From Bacteroidota bacterium (lineage in GTDB: Bacteria; Bacteroidota; Bacteroidia; AKYH767-A; 2013-40CM-41-45): a stretch of 35,286 nucleotides of DNA. The stretch covers positions 1 to 35,286 of the forward strand of contig SHNE01000019.1 of assembly GCA_004295015.1 (NCBI GenBank), read 5' to 3'. The notes beneath the pieces were generated by a model. The model saw nothing but the letters and a program-made list of their open reading frames with translations, was not told where the DNA came from and ran no database searches. This document shows, piece after piece, positions 26,032 through 34,087 of this stretch. The first letter of the stretch is position 1, and each line of letters starts with the position of its first letter. A program made the position numbers and the translations under genes.

Positions 26032-27468
26032 ATGGGTTTATTTTTCTATTACTTTACAAAATTCGCCGATCACTTTATATTGATCTATAGTGCTATGCTT
26101 TTTGGCACCTATCTGATACTATCAGCTTATTCAGCGCTTGATATAATCAATTACATGCGTCGGAACAGCTTTATCGACTACCGTGATCTTTTAACATCAC
26201 CTTCCACCCCACCGATCTCCATCATAGCACCGGCCTTTAATGAATCAAAAACCATCGTTGAAAATGCGAGATCTCTTCTCAATATTCACTATGTGAATTT
26301 TGAAGTGATCATTGTAAATGATGGAAGCAAGGACAATACACTTCAGTTAATGATCGATGCCTATGACCTGGAGGCAGCACCGGTTGCGTTTGAGTCAAAG
26401 CTTCACTGCAAAGAAATACGAGCTGTTTACAAATCGCGTATCCCATCGATGAGTCGACTGACAGTAGTGGATAAGGTTAATGGTGGAAAAGCAGATGCAT
26501 TAAATGCAGGGATCAATGTGTCAAAGTATGGAATCTTTGCTGCAATCGACGTGGATTGCATTCTTGAATATGAATCCTTGCTGAAAATGGTTAAGCCTTT
26601 CATGGAAGAAGTAGGTGAAGAAAAGGTTATTGCTGTCGGAGGTGTTGTACGAATTGCGAATTCGTGTGAGGTGAAGGACGGAAAAATAGTGAAGGTAAAT
26701 CTCCCTAAAGCATTAATCCCCCGCATACAGGTTCTCGAATACATCAGAGCTTTTCTGCTGGGAAGGATGGCGTGGAGCAGGCTCAATGGACTTATTCTAA
26801 TCTCCGGAGCATTCGGGATGTTTGATAAAAAAATTGCCATTGCTTCAGGTGGATACAATCATGAAACGGTTGGAGAAGACATGGAACTCGTCATCCGCAT
26901 GAGACGATTAATGGAAGAGTCAAAAATAAAATATAAGGTAGTTTATCTCCCCGATCCCCTTTGCTGGACTGAAGCACCGGACAGCTTGAAGATTTTAGGG
27001 AAACAACGAAATCGATGGACACGTGGAACAGCAGAAACGCTTTGGATTCATAAAAAATTACTTTTCAATCCTAAATATAAATTTCTTGGAATGGTGAGCA
27101 TGCCCTTTTGGTTCCTTTTTGAATGGCTCGCCCCTATTGTTGAAACCACTGCATTCTTATACCTGGTCATGATGGCATTTTTAGGAATCCTGAACGTTGA
27201 ACTATTTATAACGCTATTCATTCTAATATATTCTTTTGCCATATTGTATTCCACAGCAGCTATATTATTTGAAGAACTTTCCTTCCACCAGTATAAAAAG
27301 AAAAGAGACATTTTCAGACTTTTAGGTACGGCATTTATTGAGCCACTGCTTATCCACCCTTTAACAGTTTATTATGCTATCAGAGGCAATCTCGACTTAC
27401 TCACCGGAGTTAAAAATTGGGGAGAAATGAAAAGGCGAGGCTTTGCTCCTCAGGTAAAAAAAGATTAA
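26032..27468 (+). CDS. Membrane glycosyltransferase family 2, probable processive polysaccharide synthase
   Basis: 478 residues. An N-terminal membrane helix (about 12-36) is followed by a cytoplasmic GT-A domain: NDGSKDN near 96 (Asp97), the DxD motif DVD with Asp173 and Asp175, GED near 281-283 as the catalytic base motif, and QRNRW at 325-329. The QxxRW motif is typical of processive synthases that make chitin, cellulose, hyaluronan or poly-GlcNAc. Three or so membrane helices follow (about 350-425), then a short cytoplasmic tail. The polymer cannot be told from sequence; the overall plan is closest to PgaC/IcaA/HasA-type enzymes. It is the last gene of the operon and lies convergent to an unrecognised gene 65 bases away. 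A small TTAACC/GGTTAA repeat overlaps the stop but lacks a T run. Confidence 0.92.
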   Translation: MGLFFYYFTKFADHFILIYSAMLFGTYLILSAYSALDIINYMRRNSFIDYRDLLTSPSTPPISIIAPAFNESKTIVENARSLLNIHYVNFEVIIVNDGSKDNTLQLMIDAYDLEAAPVAFESKLHCKEIRAVYKSRIPSMSRLTVVDKVNGGKADALNAGINVSKYGIFAAIDVDCILEYESLLKMVKPFMEEVGEEKVIAVGGVVRIANSCEVKDGKIVKVNLPKALIPRIQVLEYIRAFLLGRMAWSRLNGLILISGAFGMFDKKIAIASGGYNHETVGEDMELVIRMRRLMEESKIKYKVVYLPDPLCWTEAPDSLKILGKQRNRWTRGTAETLWIHKKLLFNPKYKFLGMVSMPFWFLFEWLAPIVETTAFLYLVMMAFLGILNVELFITLFILIYSFAILYSTAAILFEELSFHQYKKKRDIFRLLGTAFIEPLLIHPLTVYYAIRGNLDLLTGVKNWGEMKRRGFAPQVKKD

Positions 27469-27533
27469 CCGTTAGGTTAAGCAAATACTTGTTCACTTCA
27501 GCTGAGAATGCTCGAAATAAAAGTCAGCAATCC

Positions 27534-28709
27534 TTAAATGAGAATAATTTTCCTTCTTGCAGTTGCCCGGTAAGTATCTTTGAAGATATTCTGCATCATT
27601 GGTAAATAGAACTCCCAGAAAAATCTGTTTCTATCGGTTACATCCACAGCATTATATAATAAAAACTTTAGTCCGCTTATACCATCTAATTTTGCAAACC
27701 TGAATTTAGTCGGGTTATCTGCAAAATCTCCACAAAAATAATAGAACTTATAATCAATATTTCTGTGAATAATAGCAGGGAAAATTTTTGGTATCCTATG
27801 TTGTGCAAGAATTTCAGCACCTGCTTTCGTTGTACCCAGAACATACTTAGAAACAATTTCATTGCTATCACTTAGATTCACCATGATATCCATCCAGTAG
27901 GGATAAATTTGAACAGATGGAACCTCATACTGTGTTTGATATTTCTTTTCAGTGTAAATGTTTGGAACCGGATTAACAAGATCCTTACCTGCTTCAAGAA
28001 TTACCACTTCACCATCTTCATGAACAAAGATTAAGCCTTCCTTTTTAAAATTCCATCTACCAAAATGCTGCTTTTTGTATGAACGTACCACCCACTTTGG
28101 CAGGTCGGGATTATTGACAGTATCCAGCGAAGCGATATATCGGGCAATCCATCCGGTCCATTGGATAGAAAATAACTTTTCAAAATTCTTTCTTACATCG
28201 TGTGGCGTTGGAAATCCTATGGAATTGAACTCGGCTAAAACCGGCTTTTTCTTTTCCTTCATTTTTGTCATCAACAGGATATCTTTCTCTGACATTCCCC
28301 CATAAATACTCTCGGAAATTTCATTCACATCCCGATGCTTGTACCACTCATTTCCGAGCACCCCATAGGTATCCGTAAAATAAACCATATCATAGGTGTT
28401 AGCTACGCTATCAACCTCCGGGTCATTCATCTTTTCTAAATCTTCTATGCTGTACTTTTCGTCTTCGCCCGGAAAAAACCCATAATAATCCTTGTTGATA
28501 TCATAAAATTTCCCATCCGGTTTAGCGTACTTTTCATGGTCCAGTATCCAGTTGACGGATCTATGCTTAAAGCTATTAGAATTCAGTACCGTCTTGTCTA
28601 CAATGAGCAAATTCAGCGATTTTACAGGGCTAAACTCCCATGAAATCCGCATCCATAATGGAGTCGCCAGTAAAATGACAATTATTGCTAAAATTAGGCG
28701 GCTTTTCAT
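27534..28709 (-). CDS. Unrecognised membrane-anchored periplasmic protein
   Basis: 391 residues; I do not recognise the family. The N-terminus (MKSRLILAIIVILLATPLW) is a signal anchor or signal peptide; the rest is soluble and rich in Tyr, Trp, Lys and Asp. Alternating strands such as LNLLIVDKTV, YDMVYFTDTYGV, and KKPVLAEFNSIG, followed by YGGMSEKDI before the third, loosely resemble a class I glutamine-amidotransferase/ThuA-like Rossmann-type fold (tentative). Late segments include YKFYYFCGDFADNP and FWEFYLPMMQNIF. It is convergent to the GT2 gene and divergent from the AAA+ regulator. Place and compartment suggest a role in modifying or processing the polymer of the neighbouring operon, but nothing in its sequence proves it. 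The gene looks intact. Confidence 0.75.
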   Translation of the reverse strand: MKSRLILAIIVILLATPLWMRISWEFSPVKSLNLLIVDKTVLNSNSFKHRSVNWILDHEKYAKPDGKFYDINKDYYGFFPGEDEKYSIEDLEKMNDPEVDSVANTYDMVYFTDTYGVLGNEWYKHRDVNEISESIYGGMSEKDILLMTKMKEKKKPVLAEFNSIGFPTPHDVRKNFEKLFSIQWTGWIARYIASLDTVNNPDLPKWVVRSYKKQHFGRWNFKKEGLIFVHEDGEVVILEAGKDLVNPVPNIYTEKKYQTQYEVPSVQIYPYWMDIMVNLSDSNEIVSKYVLGTTKAGAEILAQHRIPKIFPAIIHRNIDYKFYYFCGDFADNPTKFRFAKLDGISGLKFLLYNAVDVTDRNRFFWEFYLPMMQNIFKDTYRATARRKIILI

Positions 28710-28821
28710 GGAGAGTAAAACTGTAAGATTTAGAGTCTAAAAGTAGACCAATTATGCTGTTCTACTGCAACAAAATTGGCCTGAAAACACTAAAACATTC
28801 ACAAAACACTGTTAAAAAACC

Positions 28822-29997
28822 ATGGCAACTACTAAGATCTTTGTGATCGAAGATGATCAATTCCTCGGCAATCTTATTAAGAAAACCTTAGAGAAGATCG
28901 ATAATCTCGAAGTGAGTCATTTCACAACACCGGAAGAATGTCTTTCCAATCTACATTTAAATCCTGATATCATCTCTATAGATTATTTGTTACCCGGCAT
29001 GAACGGCCTGGAACTACTAGAGAAAATAAAAAATTACAATAGTGATATTCAATGTATCATGGTTTCAGGTCAGGAAAAGCTGGATGTAGTTATTGAGACT
29101 TATCGACAGGGAGCATCAGACTACATCATTAAAAACGATAATGCGCTGATAAATCTTGAAAACTCTGTAAAAAATCTTTGCAAGAGTGTGTATCTGCGTC
29201 AGGAGAACGAAGCATTGAAAGAGCAGATTATAGACAGAAACAAATACACTTCTATTCTTGGTTCAAGTGGAGCAGTATTGCGCGTGCTGAAACTTATTCA
29301 GAAAGTTGAGAAGAGTAATATAATGGTACTGGTTACCGGACAAAGTGGTACCGGAAAAGAACTTGTAGCCCGTTCTATTCACTATAATTCACCAAGAGCT
29401 AAGAAGCCTTTTGTGACAGTAAACATGGCTGCTATTCCTGAAGATCTTATAGAAAGTGAGTTATTCGGACATGAAAAGGGTGCATTCACTGATGCCAGAG
29501 ACCGTAGAATTGGAAAGTTCGAAGAAGCCAATGAAGGCACGATTTTCTTAGACGAGATCGGCGAAATGGATCTGATGATGCAAACCAAACTACTCCGTGT
29601 TTTACAAGAAAAAGAAGTAACCCGAATAGGTTCCAATAAATCGATCAAACTGGATGTTAGGGTACTGGCGGCAACAAACAGAAATCTTTCTGACGAAGTA
29701 AAAGCAGGTAGATTCCGTGAGGATCTGTTTTACCGCTTACAGGGATTTCTTATCCACCTTCCTCCTCTGTATGAGCGTGGAGAAGATGTGATCCTATTAT
29801 CCAAAACTTTCCTATCTGATTTCTGCAAGGAAAATAAAATGCCGGCAATCACCTTATCGAAGGATGCTGCAAAATTTCTGATGGAGTACAAATGGCCGGG
29901 AAATGTTCGTGAACTGAAGGCGGTGATTGAGAGAGCGGCTATCATGTCAGACAATCAAGAAATCTCACCTGAAGATCTTGTATTTCCAAATTCATGA
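28822..29997 (+). CDS. NtrC-like response regulator (REC-AAA+) without DNA-binding domain
   Basis: 391 residues: receiver domain (about 4-120) with Asp54 and Lys104, a linker, then a sigma-54 activator AAA+ domain (about 143-370) with Walker A GQSGTGKE at 173-180, the L1 loop GAFTDA at 220-225 instead of the common GAFTGA, Walker B IFLDEIGEM near 241-249, and the arginine-finger region FREDLFYRL. The protein ends shortly after the WPGNVREL segment (ISPEDLVFPNS), so the C-terminal Fis-type helix-turn-helix of NtrC proteins is missing. A perfect terminator begins 20 bases after the stop, so it is not a frameshifted tail. It may act on sigma-54 holoenzyme from solution. The 112-base gap to the divergent gene shows no exact promoter match. 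Confidence 0.93.
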   Translation: MATTKIFVIEDDQFLGNLIKKTLEKIDNLEVSHFTTPEECLSNLHLNPDIISIDYLLPGMNGLELLEKIKNYNSDIQCIMVSGQEKLDVVIETYRQGASDYIIKNDNALINLENSVKNLCKSVYLRQENEALKEQIIDRNKYTSILGSSGAVLRVLKLIQKVEKSNIMVLVTGQSGTGKELVARSIHYNSPRAKKPFVTVNMAAIPEDLIESELFGHEKGAFTDARDRRIGKFEEANEGTIFLDEIGEMDLMMQTKLLRVLQEKEVTRIGSNKSIKLDVRVLAATNRNLSDEVKAGRFREDLFYRLQGFLIHLPPLYERGEDVILLSKTFLSDFCKENKMPAITLSKDAAKFLMEYKWPGNVRELKAVIERAAIMSDNQEISPEDLVFPNS

Positions 29998-30016
29998 AAT
30001 AATAAAAAACGCAATT

Positions 30017-30048
30017 AAACCTTCGGTAATTACCGAAGGTTTTTTTTT
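30017..30048 (+). terminator. Perfect palindromic terminator after the AAA+ regulator
   Basis: A 26-base perfect palindrome (30017-30042, centred on GGTAATTACC) is followed by T residues to 30048. On the plus strand it ends the regulator gene. The 255 bases from here to the next gene are AT-rich and hold no feature I can support beyond a probable promoter region. Confidence 0.9.
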
Positions 30049-30303
30049 GTTTTTAAGAAAAGAATGAAATAAAAGCTATAAAAAAACAAAAAGCTTGCAA
30101 GTGAGAATTCTCTTTTGGGACCATTTTCACTTAGGACATATCGATATTAAGACAAATATGCCTCTGTAAAAAATTTAGGCTTACAAAATGGATCATATCC
30201 TTACAAATGTATCTAAAGCTGTTCCAACGAACCTGCGTTTTTTCAGACTCTCCGTATAATAATTCACCAAAATTCTGTGAAAACAAACCTACAATACAAG
30301 AGC

Positions 30304-30597
30304 ATGAAATCAAGAAGGAGACAAACGCAAAAACTGACTCAGAGGCGAGTCATTTTGATCGGTTTTTTATTCCTGTCAACCACGACTATGGGAATATTTC
30401 TATTCATGTATCTCAACAAACCGGCCAGTATTGAGGCGAAGCCTGTACTGAAACCGGAGATTGTTGTAGTGAATGATCAGGAACTTATCAATGACAAAAG
30501 CATACCGGCTCCGGTCGTGGATTATAGCCATTCAAAATCATCTCAGGTTTTGTACGTGAGGAAGATAAAGAGCATTAGCAATACATCAACAAAATAA
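30304..30597 (+). CDS. Small single-pass membrane protein, unknown function
   Basis: 97 residues from the ATG at 30304 (a GTG at 30277 is also in frame). A very basic N-terminus (MKSRRRQTQKLTQRR) precedes one membrane helix (about 16-36, VILIGFLFLSTTTMGIFLFMY), then a 60-residue tail outside the cytoplasm with a Lys/Pro/Val-rich start and a basic end. I do not recognise the family. It lies 35 bases before the large adhesin gene on the same strand, and its N-terminal plan is like that of the protein at the right edge of the window (basic start, long uncleaved-looking helix). It may be an accessory or regulatory protein for the surface proteins (inference). Confidence 0.65.
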   Translation: MKSRRRQTQKLTQRRVILIGFLFLSTTTMGIFLFMYLNKPASIEAKPVLKPEIVVVNDQELINDKSIPAPVVDYSHSKSSQVLYVRKIKSISNTSTK

Positions 30598-30632
30598 CCC
30601 AGCAGTTCAAATTTATTCAGGGGAATCAAAAT

Positions 30633-33600
30633 ATGTTTCATCCGCTTTTTTCACACATAATAAGAACATGCTTCTTGGCTATTCTTCTCCAGGCAGGAAC
30701 TTCGCATCCTCTATATGCAGGTCCAAGAACTGCTTCTGCTTCAGGGAACTGGACGGACCCATCTGTGTGGAGTGGCAGCACTCTGCCGGCCACTTCAGAT
30801 GATATAACTCTCAATAATGGTCAGGCAATAGTAATAGATGCTGATGTTACTGTCAAGGATTTAACACTCAGTGCAAATTCAACGATGACTATTGCAGCAG
30901 GAAAGCGATTAACGATCAACGGTAATCTTCTGGTAAATGGAACCTTGAACATGAATGGAGGAAATATTACGCTTGGTTCTCCCGGATTGGGTTTTACACT
31001 CGGAGCGAATTCCACTTTTATATGGGATCCGGGAACAAATAATTCAACAGAGGCAACACTCTTTACCCGCGGCGTAGAGAATTTTTCTCCAACGAGTACA
31101 CTCATAATTAAAAGATGGCATAACTACACTACTGCATTGGGAAGTTTAGTTACAGGTGATTTTGGTAATCTGACTTTAAATTCACCAAGCGGTACAAGTG
31201 CCATTGTCGAATGGGATCAGAACAATCAATTTCAGACGCATCAGGTTTTGGGAACACTCACTATTGATCAAGGATGGATTACTCTCGATAAATCAGGAGC
31301 GATTTCCAATACGACACTATCTAATGTGGTTCTGACTTCAGTAAACTCATTCCTCTATGGCCATAACGGAAATCATCCGGGTTCCTTCTCCTTGAACACC
31401 GGAAATATTACGAATAATGGCGGAACCATTTATGGTTTGAATGATGGAACAGGAAATGTCACAATGAAAACCGTTGGAAACTTCACCAACATCGGTAATG
31501 TCAAAGTTATAATGAATTCGGGTGTTACCGGAGCCGGAAATGGAAACGCAACTTTCATCGTCACAGGAAGCTATTCTCAAAGTACGGGTGATACACGTAT
31601 TATTTACAATGTTGCTTCAAGTATATCAGGAATTTTTGATTGCACGATAGGAACAATGAATCTAACAGGAGGAATCTTCATGGGTCAAACTGCCTGCCAT
31701 ACATCAGGTGGAACTTGCACTATGAATATTAGCAACAATATGAATGTCAACTTTGGAAGCAATAGTGATAAGTTCAGAGGAACCTCACTTTCTTCAATTG
31801 GTGCCAATGTAAATAATACAAAATTTAACCTGACTGTTGGAGGGAACCTGATTTTCTCCGGCCCGGTCTCAGCTGAATTTACAAGCTCTGCAGCACTTGG
31901 CGCAGAAAACATTGTAATTGGCGGAGCACTTCAAGTCAGCGGCGGCGTGTTCAGTATTAACTATGGTTCCAGTGCATCATCGCATAATATTAACTTACAA
32001 ATCGCAGGCAACCTGGCAATCAGCGGAGGCAGTACATTCCTTACGCGAAATGCAGGTATTGGTACTATATCAGTCGGTGGCACTACCAGTATCTCAAGCG
32101 GCATGTTGATACTAAAAGCTTCAACCGGAGTTGTACAAATGATTGTGAGTGGCCAGTACACACAAACCGGTGGTACAGTTTATCTTCATGGAAACTCAGC
32201 ATTACTTTCATCTGACAAAATAACTCTAAGCATACAGGGAAATTTCACTCAAAGCAGTGGAATGCTGTCGTTTGATGACAATACAGATAATGGCAATGCT
32301 ACACATGAGTTGCTGATTTATGGCGGCTCCTACTCTCTTTCCGGAACAGGGCAAATCACACATGCAGGAGCAGGAAGCTCACAATCATTTGGACTAATCC
32401 GCTTCCTTAGAAACGGGACTACCATTTATACCAGAACGTCAGGACATCAATTACAACAAGTGAGACAGGATGTAGAGGCCAATAACACACTTATCGTCAA
32501 CTCCGGAAATATTCAGGTATGCTCTCATGTTCTTGCCAATACAAATTACTTGCGTATCCGTCCCTTTGGCAGACTTCAATTGAAAGCCGGACAGATACAA
32601 AGTGACGGGGTATTTACAAATTCCGGCGTACAGGTTGATGCCAACGGCGTGCTGGAACTGTATAGTTCAGCCGGGCTCTATAACGGCTCAAATACGGGTT
32701 CAATTATATCCACAGGCAATATGAATTATTCCCTGGACCCAAACAGCATCGTAGAGTATGCCGGCTCGGCGAATCAGACACTCACAGGAACGACTTATGC
32801 AATGACAAATGGAGTCAATCATAAATATGGGATTTTAAAAATACGAATGCAAAACAATGCTGCTGCAATTATAACTGAAAGTCAAATTAATATCCGCACA
32901 AGTCTGATTCTTGAAAGTGGCAGTATTGATTTGAATGGACAATCCCTTGTTCTTGAAAATGGAAATAGCAATGCCGTTCAGCGCACCGGTGGATATGTTA
33001 GCAGTGAATCCGATAACGCCAGCATCGTTTGGAATAACATGAGTGGAGGTGAACATGAGTTTCCTTTTGGGACCAGTCATTCCAGCTACGTACCGGTCCT
33101 GTTTACACCTTTGACTGGAGAAGGAAATACTGTTTCCATCTCCACGAAAGGAACTGCAAACTCTGATAACAGTCCAATTCCTTCTAATCTTTTGGCCAAC
33201 GTTCTCAGTTTGCTCAATTTAGGTTATGCAGAAAATGAAGTGATTGATCGATGGTGGAAAGTGAGTGCTTCAGGTATGACTGCAAACGTAACGTTGAAAT
33301 TTAACAGTAGTGAAAACACCCTATCCTTGGCAAATAGGCTGAGTCCATTGGGACTACGAAGCTGGAACACCTTATCATGGACTGAACCGAAAGGCTTTGG
33401 ATTTGGCGTTCTGACTGGAATTGGAAGCGTGACTATTTCAAACGTTAGCCATTTTTCTAATTGGATTCTGGCAACAAATAATGCTGTCCTGCCAATATCA
33501 CTATCTCTGTTTCAGGCAAAGCCATTTAAGAATGACGTTAGACTTGATTGGACAACAAGTACTGAGATAAACAACGATTACTTTAATGTTGAGAGAAGCG

Positions 33601-34052
33601 AAGATGGTGAGCGATTTATTCAACTAGCCAAGATTGCCGGTGCAGGAAACAGTTCTGAACATAAAAAATATTCCTATATCGATTCCGATCCGATTCAAGG
33701 AAGGTCATACTACCGGTTGAAGCAAACTGATTATGATGGAAAATTTACCTATTCAGAAATTAAAACGGTACTCTTTGGCAAACAAGGGAACAATAATTTA
33801 CAAATCGAGAGTGTGTCGCCCAACCCCTTCGAAAATTTCTTCCGTGTAAATTATATCCTTCCGGAAGCCGGAGAAGTGAACATCATTCTTATGAATTCTT
33901 CGGGGAAAATACTCAGCTCAAGAACAGAAAAGGCAGACAAAGGAAAAAATCAATTTGATTTCCAACAGAGCGCAGATTTACAGCCCGGTACTTATATTCT
34001 CCAACTAATTTGGGCTGGTCAAATGGAGAGCAGGAAACTTATCAGGAAATAA
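30633..34052 (+). CDS. Large beta-solenoid surface protein with type IX sorting domain
   Basis: 1139 residues. The signal peptide covers roughly the first 29 residues (cleavage near LYAG). The mature start, SASGNWTDPSVWSGSTLP, is the common opening of Bacteroidota surface proteins, followed by LTLSANSTMTIAAGKRLTING rungs. Up to about residue 780 the protein is made of repeating Gly/Asn/Ser/Thr-rich strands (patterns like GNxxxSGGxxxx), which suggests a right-handed beta-helix or solenoid adhesin. A segment near 980-1050 (VRLDWTTSTEINNDYFNVERS...YYRLKQTDYDGKF) is the FN3-like unit usual before the sorting domain. The last 80 residues, from SVSPNPF to GTYILQLIWAG...RKLIRK, are a type A C-terminal sorting domain. 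The start has AGGGGAA about 8-12 bases upstream. Likely displayed on the surface by the type IX system. Confidence 0.9.
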   Translation: MFHPLFSHIIRTCFLAILLQAGTSHPLYAGPRTASASGNWTDPSVWSGSTLPATSDDITLNNGQAIVIDADVTVKDLTLSANSTMTIAAGKRLTINGNLLVNGTLNMNGGNITLGSPGLGFTLGANSTFIWDPGTNNSTEATLFTRGVENFSPTSTLIIKRWHNYTTALGSLVTGDFGNLTLNSPSGTSAIVEWDQNNQFQTHQVLGTLTIDQGWITLDKSGAISNTTLSNVVLTSVNSFLYGHNGNHPGSFSLNTGNITNNGGTIYGLNDGTGNVTMKTVGNFTNIGNVKVIMNSGVTGAGNGNATFIVTGSYSQSTGDTRIIYNVASSISGIFDCTIGTMNLTGGIFMGQTACHTSGGTCTMNISNNMNVNFGSNSDKFRGTSLSSIGANVNNTKFNLTVGGNLIFSGPVSAEFTSSAALGAENIVIGGALQVSGGVFSINYGSSASSHNINLQIAGNLAISGGSTFLTRNAGIGTISVGGTTSISSGMLILKASTGVVQMIVSGQYTQTGGTVYLHGNSALLSSDKITLSIQGNFTQSSGMLSFDDNTDNGNATHELLIYGGSYSLSGTGQITHAGAGSSQSFGLIRFLRNGTTIYTRTSGHQLQQVRQDVEANNTLIVNSGNIQVCSHVLANTNYLRIRPFGRLQLKAGQIQSDGVFTNSGVQVDANGVLELYSSAGLYNGSNTGSIISTGNMNYSLDPNSIVEYAGSANQTLTGTTYAMTNGVNHKYGILKIRMQNNAAAIITESQINIRTSLILESGSIDLNGQSLVLENGNSNAVQRTGGYVSSESDNASIVWNNMSGGEHEFPFGTSHSSYVPVLFTPLTGEGNTVSISTKGTANSDNSPIPSNLLANVLSLLNLGYAENEVIDRWWKVSASGMTANVTLKFNSSENTLSLANRLSPLGLRSWNTLSWTEPKGFGFGVLTGIGSVTISNVSHFSNWILATNNAVLPISLSLFQAKPFKNDVRLDWTTSTEINNDYFNVERSEDGERFIQLAKIAGAGNSSEHKKYSYIDSDPIQGRSYYRLKQTDYDGKFTYSEIKTVLFGKQGNNNLQIESVSPNPFENFFRVNYILPEAGEVNIILMNSSGKILSSRTEKADKGKNQFDFQQSADLQPGTYILQLIWAGQMESRKLIRK

Positions 34053-34087
34053 CAATTACTCAACACAAACACAACAAATACAAGATA

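Noticed and set aside
26427..26858. Long open frame on the minus strand inside the GT2 gene
   Set aside because: It lies wholly within a gene with clear family motifs, and its translation shows no domain or sensible composition.
27465..27480. TTAACC/GGTTAA repeat at the GT2 stop as a terminator
   Set aside because: AT-rich 6-bp stem with no T run on either strand.
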